Assembly (NCBI GenBank): GCA_020073205.1 | Contig: JAIQFR010000003.1 | Span: 1-64,000 of the forward strand | Length of the DNA: 64,000 nt | Reading direction: 5' to 3' | From: Terriglobia bacterium | GTDB lineage: Bacteria; Acidobacteriota; Polarisedimenticolia; Polarisedimenticolales; JAIQFR01 | Part shown: positions 1 through 8,860 of the stretch, in pieces | Layout of the letters: every line of letters starts with the position of its first letter | Numbering within the stretch: position 1 is the stretch's first letter | Position numbers and translations under genes: made by a program | The notes under the pieces: model-generated | Databases searched by the model: none | Told to the model about the DNA's origin: nothing | Seen by the model: only the letters and a program-made list of their open reading frames with translations

Positions 1-2139
1 CTGCGCGCACCCGCTGGCGACCAGCGACTGGCACTTGCCGGCGGCGTCGGACGCGGCGATGACGCGGTACGAGTAGGTGAGCCCGCCCAGCACCGTCGTG
101 TCGGTGAAGCTCGACGCGGTCCCGGCCGCGGCGGCCAGGGGCCGGTAGAGCCCTTCGCTGCCGCACGCGCCGTCCGCGCGCTCGATCGCGTAGGCGCCCG
201 GCGCCGGAGCGATGCCGCTCCACGTCACGGTGATCTGGTTGTCGCCGGGGACCGTCGCGGTCCCGATCGTCGGCGCGGCGGACGGACGGGCGGTGCAGGC
301 CGTCGTCGGGCACTGGCCGTCGGCGCTCCCCGCGGGGAAGGCAGCCGAGGCGACTCGGGTGGACCAGCTGCCCGCGGAGGTGAAGTACTGGTTGACGTAC
401 CAGAACGTGCAGTCGTCGAACGGATCGACGCTCATGCTGGTGTAGTCGCCCCAGCGGCTGTTGGTGTTGTTGGCCGTGCCGGTCGCGACGGTGGTCTCGG
501 GCGCGGTCATCAGGCCCGCCGGATCGCTCTTGGCCCGGCCCGTGTAGCGGATGGTGTGGTTGTCGCTGCCGGCGGTCTTGCCGGTCGCGCTGTACCCCAC
601 CAGGATGTTCTCCGCGGTATCCATGGCGATGGACGACATCCAGCGGCTCCGGCCGTTCGCCACGTCCGCGACCGTCCCCTGCTGGTGGAGGCAGGGGTAG
701 GTCGGGCAGGTGGTATCCGGTGTCCCGGAGAGGCGGAAGTCGTACCAGCGGACGCCGGAGACCAGCCCGCTGACGGACGGATCTACCGAGTGGCTGACGA
801 CTAGCGATTCGTGATCGACGAAATTCCGGTAGGCCGCGCGGAACATCAGCCGGTCGGCGAGCGAGGAGACCGTCTGGGTCGTGGAGGGTTGCGGGATGCA
901 GGCGCCGCCCCCACCGCAGGCGCCGGTCGCCGCGGCGACGGGAACCGTCGCCTGCTGCGTCTTGACGGTGTTGGTGGGCGTCGCGAAGTCCACCTTCATC
1001 CTGTAGATGAACATCCCCTCGGTGTGGAGCGAGACGAAGATCCCCGGCGCGCCGGTGGGGGGCGGGGCGAACCCGTCGAGGTCCGCGGGCATGTGCCCTC
1101 CCTCGGACGCGTCCTCGATCACCTGCCAGGTGGCCGCCGGGTCGCCGGCGATCATCTTGGGCCGATCCATCGCGGCGAAGATCGCGGCGACGTACGACCC
1201 CGAGGACGACGTGAACGCGTGGGCCATCATGTAGTAGGCGTCCGACCAGGAGCCGAAGTGCGGATAATCGCCGAACACGCCGCCGGGAACCGCGAAGGCC
1301 CAGCGGTAGTAGCTCCCGGTCGCGTTGCTCGTCGTCGAGAGCGCGACGCACTGGTAGTAGAACCCGGAGCTGGCGGTCGAGGTGAACTGCGAGATGAGCC
1401 AGCGGCCGGCGGTCTTGTCGTACAGCACGATGGGGTCGCCGCTGTTCTGCGTCTGGCAGGCGCCGCCGAACCCGGACCAGAGCGTGCTGATGCTCGTGGG
1501 TCCGAGCACCGAGGTGGCGACGCTGGTGGACCGGTTGAGCGACCACACCTGATACCGGATGTTGACGGTCTCCACGAACTGGTTGTTCCCCACCGAGCCG
1601 TTGCTGTCGGACGGCGTGGCGCCGCTGGTGCCCACGCCGAGGAAGTTGAAGCCCGTGGTCGGCGCGGCGAAAGGGGAGACGCCCGTCTGAAACTCGCTCT
1701 CCGGCTGGACCGCGGCCTGGACCACCGGATCGGGGACGCCCGAGCGGATCTGGCGCCAGCTCGGGAGCTGCGGGTTGAGCCGCGGCTCGGCCTCGATCTG
1801 GGGCTCGACCGACGCCTGGGCGGCCATCTCGGCGAGCGGCGGCGAGACGTCGAAGTGCGATGCCGAGACCGCGTAGACCGTGTCCCCGAGCGCGTTCTTG
1901 TACGCCCTGATCTTGTCCTTCATGTCGTAGGAGGCGGCTCCGGCCGACTCCGACGCCGGGGGGGTGCCGGACGGCAACGCCGGTGCCCCGTTGTCGGCCC
2001 CCTCCTTCCGGGCGTGGGCCTTCGCGGTGGCTTTTCGCTCCTTCGCGGTGGCGGGGCCGCCGGCGAAGACGGGAATCCCGAGGGCCAACAGCAGTCCGGC
2101 GACAATCGCTCCAGGGAACAGGATCTTGGGCTGGCGCAT
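1..2139 (-). CDS. Secreted protein with C-terminal FnIII-like domain (3' end beyond window)
   Basis: The frame is open from an ATG at 2139 to the window edge (713 codons), so the C-terminus is missing. GGAGAA lies about 8 bases before the ATG. Residues 1 to about 26 are a signal peptide (short basic start, then a Leu/Ala-rich core). An Ala/Lys/Pro-rich linker follows, then a large Ser/Thr/Gly-rich region of no family I recognise. From about residue 625 there is an FnIII-like domain with the phrases DTTVLGGLTYSYRV and AASDAAGKC and paired cysteines. The same Cys-bearing FnIII variant occurs in the subtilase at 15705-19499. It is exported and probably surface-exposed; no enzymatic motif is visible. 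It stands alone, followed downstream in transcription order by the window edge. Confidence 0.85.
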   Translation of the reverse strand, partial: MRQPKILFPGAIVAGLLLALGIPVFAGGPATAKERKATAKAHARKEGADNGAPALPSGTPPASESAGAASYDMKDKIRAYKNALGDTVYAVSASHFDVSPPLAEMAAQASVEPQIEAEPRLNPQLPSWRQIRSGVPDPVVQAAVQPESEFQTGVSPFAAPTTGFNFLGVGTSGATPSDSNGSVGNNQFVETVNIRYQVWSLNRSTSVATSVLGPTSISTLWSGFGGACQTQNSGDPIVLYDKTAGRWLISQFTSTASSGFYYQCVALSTTSNATGSYYRWAFAVPGGVFGDYPHFGSWSDAYYMMAHAFTSSSGSYVAAIFAAMDRPKMIAGDPAATWQVIEDASEGGHMPADLDGFAPPPTGAPGIFVSLHTEGMFIYRMKVDFATPTNTVKTQQATVPVAAATGACGGGGACIPQPSTTQTVSSLADRLMFRAAYRNFVDHESLVVSHSVDPSVSGLVSGVRWYDFRLSGTPDTTCPTYPCLHQQGTVADVANGRSRWMSSIAMDTAENILVGYSATGKTAGSDNHTIRYTGRAKSDPAGLMTAPETTVATGTANNTNSRWGDYTSMSVDPFDDCTFWYVNQYFTSAGSWSTRVASAAFPAGSADGQCPTTACTARPSAAPTIGTATVPGDNQITVTWSGIAPAPGAYAIERADGACGSEGLYRPLAAAAGTASSFTDTTVLGGLTYSYRVIAASDAAGKCQSLVASGCAQ

Positions 2140-2266
2140 ACTGATCTTCTCCAACCGTGACGGTCACGGCTGCCACATTGCATACGCCCAACGGTCCCGC
2201 ATTACAAGAGATGTCTGCGGGGAACGGCTGAGGCGCCAGGTTCCGCCCGATCGGGGCGTCGGCCTC

Positions 2267-2710
2267 TCACCAGAGCTTGGGCAGGGGCCTCCCCACCTCC
2301 AGGAGGGTCTTCAGGCTGGACAGGACCTTGGGCCAGCCCTTCGTGATCCCCTCGAGCATCTCGGAGCCTGGCTCGAGGCGGTCGTGGGTCACGGTCAGGC
2401 GCACCAGATCGCCGACCGGCTCGATCTCGAACGTGACCCTCGAGTGCTTCTCCGCGCGCGCCTCGTCCGCCGGGTCCGCCCAGGTGAGGACGAGGCGCCG
2501 GGGCGGAGTGACCTCGACGACCTTGCCCACCAGGCGCAGAGCCCGATCGCCGTCGGAGGTCCGGTGCTCCCACTTGGAGCCGGGCTTCCAATCGGACAGG
2601 TTGTCGTGCTGCCAGTACTTCGCGGTCATCTTGGGGTCGATGATCGCGTTCCAGAGCTTCTCAGGGGTCGTCGATACGTACGTCACGTAGACGAATTCGG
2701 GCTTGTCCAT
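2267..2710 (-). CDS. SRPBCC / AHSA1-type START-fold protein
   Basis: A 147-residue protein starting MDKPEFVYVTYVSTTPEKLW, which is the N-terminal pattern of AHSA1-like SRPBCC proteins. The middle contains KYWQHDNLSDWKPGSKWEHR and LTWADP, and the end LTVTHDRLEPGS..GWPKVLSSLKTLLE is also typical. The family has a hydrophobic-cavity fold and the members in such stand-alone genes are mostly uncharacterised. The ATG at 2710 is preceded by GGAGGGAGACTCGC. A longer frame reaches 2815, but its extra residues are Arg-rich and unlike the family, and it would begin inside the promoter. In many bacteria these genes are paired with an ArsR-type repressor. No such partner is adjacent here, but a strong operator-bearing promoter is present. 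Confidence 0.85.
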   Translation of the reverse strand: MDKPEFVYVTYVSTTPEKLWNAIIDPKMTAKYWQHDNLSDWKPGSKWEHRTSDGDRALRLVGKVVEVTPPRRLVLTWADPADEARAEKHSRVTFEIEPVGDLVRLTVTHDRLEPGSEMLEGITKGWPKVLSSLKTLLEVGRPLPKLW

Positions 2711-2804
2711 GCGAGTCTCCCTCCGCCTCCCTCCCGAGGCCACGCGATGTCTCGAGGTGGCGCCGGTCGCTCTTCGCGAGCCGCGCCCCACGAATACCCG
2801 TGGC

Positions 2805-2834
2805 ATTATATGCAAGTGATTGCTTGCATGTCAA
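2805..2834 (-). promoter_or_regulatory. Consensus sigma-70 promoter with palindromic operator filling the spacer
   Basis: On the minus strand, TTGACA (2829-2834) and TATAAT (2805-2810) are both perfect consensus hexamers with an 18-bp spacer. The spacer is itself the perfect inverted repeat TGCAAG-N6-CTTGCA (2811-2828). A repressor bound there would block RNA polymerase. The promoter reads into the SRPBCC gene starting at 2710. The hexamers and palindrome are seen directly; that an ArsR- or TetR-like repressor binds is inference. Confidence 0.8.
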
Positions 2835-2941
2835 ACCGCGGCAGGCGGTCGCGGAAGACGGAACGCCTCTCGGCGGAAATGCGATATGCTCTTTCGATCG
2901 GAACCGGCCGGGGGGCGGTCGGAGCCGGGGAGTCACGCAGC

Positions 2942-3745
2942 ATGGAGCGAGCGGAAGCCCCCCTTCGCAGGAAGTTCGGCGAGACCTCCCGGCGGGACCG
3001 GTGGTGGGTCCAGCCGCTTGCGGTCGCCCTCGGCCTCTCCACCTTCATCGTCTACGCGACCTGGGCCGCGTTCCAGGGAAATCACTACACCTTCGGCCCG
3101 TACCTCTCCCCGTTCTACTCTCCCGAGATCTTCGGGGACTCGCCCCACGCGTGGTTCGGCCCGAAACCGGGGTGGTGGCCCGTCTGGCTCCCATTCTCGC
3201 CCGCGCTCCTGATCCTGTGGGCGCCCGGCGGGTTCCGCCTGACCTGCTACTACTACCGCGGCGCGTACTACAAGGCGTTCTGGTCGGACCCGCCGGCTTG
3301 CGCCGTCGGGGAGCCGCGGAAGCTCTACCGCGGCGAGGCGTCGTTTCCGCTCGTCGCGCAGAACGTCCACCGGTTCTTCCTGAGGCTCGCCGAGCCGATC
3401 CTCCTGATCCTCGCCTGGGACGTCCTGAGGGCGATGTCGTTCGCCGACCCCGCCACGGGCCGGGTGCGGTTCGGAATCGGCATCGGCACGCTCGTCCTCG
3501 CGGCGAACGTCGCGCTCCTCGCCATGTACACCCTGGGCTGCCACTCCCTCCGGCATCTGATCGGCGGGCGAAAGGACGAGCTGACGAAGTCGTCGTCGCT
3601 CCGCGGCGCCGCGTACGGCTGCGTCACCTGTCTGAACCGGCGGCACATGGTCTACGCCTGGTGCAGCCTCTTCTCCGTGGGGTTCTCGGACCTCTACGTT
3701 CGGCTGTGCTCGATGGGGATCTGGCACGATGTGAGGATCCTGTGA
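2942..3745 (+). CDS. sdhC: Succinate dehydrogenase membrane anchor, Sdh1 type
   Basis: A 267-residue integral membrane protein with hydrophobic segments near residues 24-44, 82-100, 145-165 and 180-198 and a further one near 236-258. It resembles the single membrane subunit of mycobacterial Sdh1 (Rv0249c family), including the stretch CYYYRGAYYKAFW and a PPACAVGEP motif. C200, H201, H205, C227, C230 and H235 sit in the conserved blocks that in mycobacterial Sdh1 hold a membrane-embedded Rieske-type [2Fe-2S] cluster. Which of them are ligands here is inferred. Its stop overlaps the GTG of sdhA (GTGA), so the two are translationally coupled. It anchors the flavoprotein/Fe-S dimer and passes electrons to the quinone pool. 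Confidence 0.88.
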   Translation: MERAEAPLRRKFGETSRRDRWWVQPLAVALGLSTFIVYATWAAFQGNHYTFGPYLSPFYSPEIFGDSPHAWFGPKPGWWPVWLPFSPALLILWAPGGFRLTCYYYRGAYYKAFWSDPPACAVGEPRKLYRGEASFPLVAQNVHRFFLRLAEPILLILAWDVLRAMSFADPATGRVRFGIGIGTLVLAANVALLAMYTLGCHSLRHLIGGRKDELTKSSSLRGAAYGCVTCLNRRHMVYAWCSLFSVGFSDLYVRLCSMGIWHDVRIL

Positions 3746-5562
3746 GCGGAGAGATCCGGCGCGTCGCGCACGACGTGCTGGTCGTCGGGGCCGGCGGCGC
3801 CGGCCTTCGGGCCGCGATCGAAGCGTCGGCGGCGGGAGTCTCGGTCGGGGTCCTGTCCAAGTCGCTCCTGGGGAAGGCCCACACGGTGATGGCGGAGGGG
3901 GGCATCGCCGCGGCGCTGGCGAACGTCGACGACCGCGACTCCTGGCGGGTCCACTTCGCCGACACCCTTCGGGGCGGAGCGTACCTCAACCATCCACGGA
4001 TGGCCGAGATCCACGCGAAGGAAGCCCCAGCCAGGGTCCGCGAGCTCGAGGGGTGGGGTGCGCTCTTCGACCGCACCCCCGACGGGAGGATCCTCCAGCG
4101 GAACTTCGGCGGTCACCGATACCCGCGCCTCGCCCACGTCGGCGACCGGACGGGGCTCGAGATGATCAGGACCCTCCAGGACCACGGCGTCCATGCCGGG
4201 ATCGAGTTCTACATGGAGCACACAGTCACGCGGATCCTGAAGCGCGGGAACCGCGTGGCCGGGCTGTTCGCCTACGATCGTGAGCGCGGGCGGTTCGCGG
4301 TCTTCGAGGCGAAAGCGGTCGTGCTGGCGACCGGCGGGATCGGGCGCGCGTACGCGATCACGAGCAACAGCTGGGAGTACACCGGGGACGGCCAAGCGCT
4401 GGCGCTCGAGGCCGGCGCCGACCTCGTGGACATGGAGTTCGTCCAGTTCCACCCGACCGGGATGGTCTGGCCCCTCTCGGTGCGCGGGATCCTCGTCACC
4501 GAGGGGGTTCGCGGCGAGGGCGGCGTCCTCCGCAACCGGGAGGGGCGGAGGTTCATGTTCGACCGGATCCCCGAGGCGTACGCGACGCAGACCGCCACCG
4601 ACGACGAGGAGGGCTGGCGCTACTGCCAGGGGGACAAGAACGCGAAACGCCCCCCCGAGCTCCTCACGCGGGATCACGTCGCGCGCTGCATCGTCCGGGA
4701 GATCCGCGAGGGGCGCGGAGGGCCGCACGGCGGGGTGATGCTCGACATCGCCTGGATCACGGCGCGCGTCCGGGACGGCGAGGCGCACATCCGGCGGAAG
4801 CTTCCGAGCATGTACCATCAGTTCAAGGAGCTCGCCGGGATCGACATCACGAAGGAGCCGATGGAGGTCGGTCCGACCACCCACTACATCATGGGCGGCG
4901 TCAGGGTCGATCCCGACACGGAGATGTCCTCCGTGCCGGGCCTCTTCGCCGCCGGGGAGTGCGCGGCGGGGCTTCACGGCGCCAACCGCCTCGGGGGGAA
5001 CTCCCTCTCGGACCTCCTCGTGTTCGGCAAGAGGGCGGGAGAGCACGCCGCGCGATACGCCCGCGGGACGGCCCCCGCCGGCGCCGACCCGGCCGACGTG
5101 GCCGACGCGGAGCGGGAGGCGCTCCGGCCGTTCGGCGGCTCGCCCTCGAGCGGCGAGGGGCCGTACGCGATCCAGCACGAGCTACAGGAGACGATGCAGG
5201 ATCTCGTCGGGATCGTCCGCAACGGCGAGGAGATGCGCCGCGCGCTCCAGGTCGTGGCTGCGCTCGGCGCGCGCGCCCTAGCGGTCCGGGTGTCCGGGAA
5301 TCGCGAGTACAATCCGGGCTGGCACACGGCCCTCGACCTCCGGCACCTCCTCACCGTCTCCGAGGCCATCGCCCGTTCCGCCCTCGAGCGCCGCGAGAGC
5401 CGCGGCGCCCAGTTCCGCGAGGACTTCCCCGAGAAGGACCCCGGACTCGGAAAGGTCAGCATCGTCGTGCGCAGGGACCCCGCCGGCGGCATGAGCGTGG
5501 CTCGGGAGCCGCTCCCGGCGCCGACCCCGGAGCAGCGGGCGATCATCGAGGAGATGAAGTGA
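3742..5562 (+). CDS. sdhA: Succinate dehydrogenase flavoprotein subunit
   Basis: A 606-residue flavoprotein that oxidises succinate to fumarate. The FAD-binding motif VVGAGGAGLRAA is at about residues 14-25. The His for covalent FAD attachment is in GKAHTVMAEGG. Substrate-site landmarks are HPTGM, TEGVRGEGG and the HYIMGGVRVD block, with GECAAGLHGANRLGGNSL near the second FAD contact. The GTG at 3742 overlaps the sdhC stop and follows GAGGATCCT. In-frame sequence further upstream lies within sdhC and is not family-like. The C-terminal domain ends in EEMK and overlaps the sdhB start by 4 bp. Gene order anchor-flavoprotein-iron-sulfur matches an Sdh1-type operon. Confidence 0.95.
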   Translation: MSGEIRRVAHDVLVVGAGGAGLRAAIEASAAGVSVGVLSKSLLGKAHTVMAEGGIAAALANVDDRDSWRVHFADTLRGGAYLNHPRMAEIHAKEAPARVRELEGWGALFDRTPDGRILQRNFGGHRYPRLAHVGDRTGLEMIRTLQDHGVHAGIEFYMEHTVTRILKRGNRVAGLFAYDRERGRFAVFEAKAVVLATGGIGRAYAITSNSWEYTGDGQALALEAGADLVDMEFVQFHPTGMVWPLSVRGILVTEGVRGEGGVLRNREGRRFMFDRIPEAYATQTATDDEEGWRYCQGDKNAKRPPELLTRDHVARCIVREIREGRGGPHGGVMLDIAWITARVRDGEAHIRRKLPSMYHQFKELAGIDITKEPMEVGPTTHYIMGGVRVDPDTEMSSVPGLFAAGECAAGLHGANRLGGNSLSDLLVFGKRAGEHAARYARGTAPAGADPADVADAEREALRPFGGSPSSGEGPYAIQHELQETMQDLVGIVRNGEEMRRALQVVAALGARALAVRVSGNREYNPGWHTALDLRHLLTVSEAIARSALERRESRGAQFREDFPEKDPGLGKVSIVVRRDPAGGMSVAREPLPAPTPEQRAIIEEMK

Positions 5563-6305
5563 GCGCGGAGAGGACTTTCAGGATCTGGCGCGGCGGCCCC
5601 CGCGACGGCGGGCTCGTGGACTACGCCACCGCGGTGCAGGAGGGGATGGTCGTCCTCGACGCCGTGCACCGCATCCAGGCGGAGTCGGCGGCCGACCTCG
5701 CGGTCCGCTGGAACTGCAAGGCGGGCAAGTGCGGCTCGTGCTCGGCGGAGGTCAACGGCAGGCCCCGCCTCATGTGCATGACGCGCCTCTCGGACCTGCC
5801 CGCGGACGAGCCGGTCCTGGTCGAGCCGATGCGCGCCTTCCCGCTGATCCGCGACCTCGTCACGGACGTGACCTCGAGCTACCGCGCGAAGCGCGCCGTC
5901 CGCCCGTTCAAGCCGCGCCCCCCCGACGCCGAGGACGGGACGTGGAGGATGGCGCAGCCCGACGTCGACCGCGTGCAGGAGTTCCGGAAGTGCATCGAGT
6001 GCTTCCTCTGCCAGGACGTCTGCCACGTCCTGCGCGAGCACGGGCGCCACGAGACGTTCGTGGGACCGAGGGTTCTCGTCCACGCCGCGTCGCTCGAGAT
6101 GCACCCCCTCGACGTCGAGGACCGCGTTCCGGACCTGCGAGCGAATCACGGGATCGGCCTCTGTAACATCACGAAGTGCTGCACGAAGGTCTGTCCCGAG
6201 GGGATCACGATCACCGACAACGCGATCATCCCGCTGAAGGAGCGGGTCGTCGATCGCTACTACGACCCCCTCCGGTCGCTCCTGCGGCTGGTCGGGATCG
6301 ACTAG
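5559..6305 (+). CDS. sdhB: Succinate dehydrogenase iron-sulfur subunit
   Basis: A 248-residue electron-transfer subunit. The N-terminal [2Fe-2S] domain has the pattern CKAGKCGSC followed by LMCMT. The C-terminal domain has CIECFLCQDVCH and CNITKCCTKVCPEG, ligands for the [4Fe-4S] and [3Fe-4S] clusters. Length and motif order match Sdh1-type subunits. The GTG start overlaps the sdhA stop (GTGA). It is the last gene of the operon. The next gene is convergent and begins 26 bp beyond, with no obvious terminator hairpin between them. Confidence 0.95.
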   Translation: MSAERTFRIWRGGPRDGGLVDYATAVQEGMVVLDAVHRIQAESAADLAVRWNCKAGKCGSCSAEVNGRPRLMCMTRLSDLPADEPVLVEPMRAFPLIRDLVTDVTSSYRAKRAVRPFKPRPPDAEDGTWRMAQPDVDRVQEFRKCIECFLCQDVCHVLREHGRHETFVGPRVLVHAASLEMHPLDVEDRVPDLRANHGIGLCNITKCCTKVCPEGITITDNAIIPLKERVVDRYYDPLRSLLRLVGID

Positions 6306-6331
6306 GCGAAGGGGCGGGCGCGTACGGTGGG

Positions 6332-6823
6332 TCAGGAAGGGGGCTTCGGGAGGTTCCTGAGGTACTCGACGACGGCGTCGATCTGCCGGTCGGAGAGCGT
6401 ACGACCCCACGGCGGCATCAGGGACGACAGTCCCACGCCGGCGCCTCCGCGTCGAATCGCGTCTTCAAGGTCGGCCCCGGTCTTCTTGCGCTGGAAGGCG
6501 GCGTCCGCGAGACTCGTCGGCCGTGGGTTGAGGTTGAAGGCGTTGAACCCGTCGCCCGCTCCGGTCTCGCCGTGGCACGTCATGCAGTAGCGCTGGTAAA
6601 CGTCCTTCCCGAGCCTCAGCTCGTAGGAGAGGCTTGGCGACGGCGGCTGCGTCGGAGCCGTGCCGGCGACCGGTGCGGCGCCCGCCGCCGTTCCGACCCC
6701 CTCCGACGTGGCTTCCTTCGTCTTCGCGGGGGAGGTCGCCGCCGGATGCGACGCGCTCTTCCCGCACGCAAAGCCCGCGGCGGTCGCCAGCAGTAGCGAC
6801 GCGAACCTCTTCGCGGGGCTCAA
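6332..6823 (-). CDS. Small monoheme class I cytochrome c
   Basis: A 163-residue exported cytochrome. The chosen TTG start overlaps the stop of the octaheme gene (TTGA) and follows GGAGGCGCGCG. Residues 1-20 are a signal ending at C20; the sequence before C20 is only a weak lipobox, so lipidation is uncertain. Residues 21-65 are a flexible Ala/Pro/Thr linker. A single class I heme domain follows, with CMTCH at residues 80-84 and the likely axial Met in SLMPPWG. It probably shuttles electrons from the Rieske/b complex and octaheme protein to a terminal acceptor, or brings them in. Confidence 0.87.
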   Translation of the reverse strand: MSPAKRFASLLLATAAGFACGKSASHPAATSPAKTKEATSEGVGTAAGAAPVAGTAPTQPPSPSLSYELRLGKDVYQRYCMTCHGETGAGDGFNAFNLNPRPTSLADAAFQRKKTGADLEDAIRRGGAGVGLSSLMPPWGRTLSDRQIDAVVEYLRNLPKPPS

Positions 6824-8841
6824 CGCGCGCCTCCCTTCGCGACGGGAGAGGCGGGAGCGGGCGGGGCGACGAGGGTCCCGAGATAGGAGGTGAGGCGAAG
6901 CGCATCCGTGTCGCTGAGGCCGTAGTCCGGGCAGCGGACGTCGGCGCGCCAGCGCTGCGGGCCCTTCAGCCAGACGTAGAGCCATCCAGGCTTCAGCCGC
7001 TTCGCCGTGTCGGTCAGCGGCGGGCCGTAGTATCCCCCCGACGAGCCGGTGATGTGGCAGGCCCTGCAGCCCAGGGTCACGTAGAGGCGTTCCCCCTCGG
7101 CCGGGTCCGCGTCCGAGACCGGCCGATCGCGAAAGGGGTCGTCGGGGATCCCGGGGTCGACGTAGAAGGCGTCGACGGCGTTGGCGAGCGCCAACGCGTC
7201 TTCTCGCGGGATGCGCAGGTTCGGCATGCGCTCCTCGAGGATCGGACGGATCGAGTACGGGAGCATGAGGTAGTCGAGGAGCCACTCCTTTTTCACCTTG
7301 CTCCCCTCGCGCGTGAGGGGGGCGGTGGAGAGGTCGCCGCCGAGCGCGCCGATCTGATGGCACGAGAGGCACCGATATCGATCGATCAGACGTCCGACCT
7401 CGCCTCCCGGGACCATGGCGATTGGAGCGTGCGCCGCGGGCCGGTAGCCCTCGGCGACCGGCTCCGCCCGGAACGAAAGCAGGGCGGTGACGACGGCGCG
7501 CGTGTCGTCGGCGTTGAAATCGAACGACGGCATCTTGAGGTTCGGCGCGAACGATCGCGGAGACTCGATCTTGGCGGCGAGCCAGTCGGGGAGATCCCGC
7601 GACACGTCGTGGCGGAGGCCGAAATCGAGAGAGGAGGCCCTCTTGTCTCCGATGGCCGTCAGCTCGGGTCCGACCTCCTCCGACTCGGCCGCGCCTCCGC
7701 CGGCGTGACACGCGAAGCAGCCGTACCTCCTGAAGAGCTTCTCCCCCGCCTCGGCGCGGGTCCGGTTCACGGGGAGCGGCTCGAGCAGGTTGGGCGGTGC
7801 GTTGAAGTCCTTGAGCTCTTCTTCCATGTAAGCGACGAGATCCCGCGACTCGACCTCGCTGAAGTGATACTGAGGCATTCTCGTGCGCGGATAGAACGCG
7901 CGGGGGTCGCGGACGAACGCGAGGAGCCAGCCGCGCGCGGCCCACGATGCGACCTTGGAGAGCTCGGGGGCGGAGCCGTTGCCCTTGCCTTCCACCGTGT
8001 GGCACGAGATGCAACGGGACTCCGAGAAGATCTTCTTCCCGTTCGCGGCCTCCCCCGCGGGCTCCCTTGAGGCGGTCACGACCCGGTCGGTGAGATCGCG
8101 GGGGACCGCCTGGCCGAAGAGGTAGTGCGAGAGATCGTTGATCTCCTCGTCGGCCAGGTGGAAATCGGGCATCGGCGTGTTGGGATCGACGTCCCTCGGG
8201 CCCTTGAGCCACTGCCGCAGCCACTCGCCGCCGGTCTTCAGCGGGAGCGTGGTCAACGAAGGAGCGTCGGAGCGGAATCCCTCGCGCCCCTGGACGCGAT
8301 GGCAGGCGAAGCACCCGGCCCGGGCCATGACGGCGCGGCCCCTCTCTAGCACCGGCGCCTCCGGGGGAGACGCGGTCGTGTGACACCATCCGCAGCCCGA
8401 CTCGAGATACGGGGTGGGGGTCATCGGCGGGCCGGAGTCGGGAGCGGTGCCGTGGGCGTCGTCCGCGACCGTGGCCGGCCCCTGGCCGCCGTGACAGGAC
8501 GTGCAACCCAGCCGCTTGAGGTCCCGAGGGGTGTGGTAGGTGGCGGGGTGGCGGCGGAACGGCTCAGGGACGTCGGTCATGAGGGGGTCGGTGGTTCCCA
8601 CGTGGCATGTCGTGCAGCGGTCGACCCGGTCGCCGAGGTCGCGAAGCCAGAGCTGCTCGATCCGTACCGGCCGCTCCCGATATTCCCGCGCCGCCTTCAC
8701 CGTCTTCGCGCGCTCGATGCCCATCTGTCGGTAGCGTTGCTGGAACGAGCGGTAAGGGCGCAGCGCGTTCTTGACCGGAGAGATCGCCAGAACGACCAGA
8801 AACAGGACGCTGCTCGCGGCGAACAGGCGTTTCAGCGGCAC
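6820..8841 (-). CDS. Membrane-anchored octaheme c-type cytochrome of the Rieske/b operon
   Basis: A 673-residue protein with one N-terminal membrane segment (about 5-25) and eight CxxCH motifs starting near residues 76, 113, 150, 177, 277, 375, 491 and 592. The last five lie in repeated class I cytochrome domains. Four of these have an axial-type Met-Pro pair (M224, M322, M437, M539). In the fifth the equivalent position is C637 (RCPDY). Lone CxxCH hemes fill residues 70-160. The GTG start follows GGAGGAGGTCGC. The gene sits directly after subunit IV, so it probably replaces cytochrome c1/f as electron acceptor of the Rieske protein. I do not know a named family with exactly this arrangement. 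Confidence 0.9.
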   Translation of the reverse strand: MPLKRLFAASSVLFLVVLAISPVKNALRPYRSFQQRYRQMGIERAKTVKAAREYRERPVRIEQLWLRDLGDRVDRCTTCHVGTTDPLMTDVPEPFRRHPATYHTPRDLKRLGCTSCHGGQGPATVADDAHGTAPDSGPPMTPTPYLESGCGWCHTTASPPEAPVLERGRAVMARAGCFACHRVQGREGFRSDAPSLTTLPLKTGGEWLRQWLKGPRDVDPNTPMPDFHLADEEINDLSHYLFGQAVPRDLTDRVVTASREPAGEAANGKKIFSESRCISCHTVEGKGNGSAPELSKVASWAARGWLLAFVRDPRAFYPRTRMPQYHFSEVESRDLVAYMEEELKDFNAPPNLLEPLPVNRTRAEAGEKLFRRYGCFACHAGGGAAESEEVGPELTAIGDKRASSLDFGLRHDVSRDLPDWLAAKIESPRSFAPNLKMPSFDFNADDTRAVVTALLSFRAEPVAEGYRPAAHAPIAMVPGGEVGRLIDRYRCLSCHQIGALGGDLSTAPLTREGSKVKKEWLLDYLMLPYSIRPILEERMPNLRIPREDALALANAVDAFYVDPGIPDDPFRDRPVSDADPAEGERLYVTLGCRACHITGSSGGYYGPPLTDTAKRLKPGWLYVWLKGPQRWRADVRCPDYGLSDTDALRLTSYLGTLVAPPAPASPVAKGGAR

Positions 8842-8860
8842 GCGACCTCCTCCAAAAGAC

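Noticed and set aside
3722-3740. TGGCACG before sdhA resembling a sigma-54 element
   Set aside because: No GC at the required 10-bp distance, and it lies inside sdhC coding sequence in a coupled operon.
6560-6580. TGGCACG sequence resembling a sigma-54 -24 element (a similar one near 8010)
   Set aside because: The GG to GC spacing is wrong and both lie in cytochrome coding sequence as the antisense of CxxCH codons.
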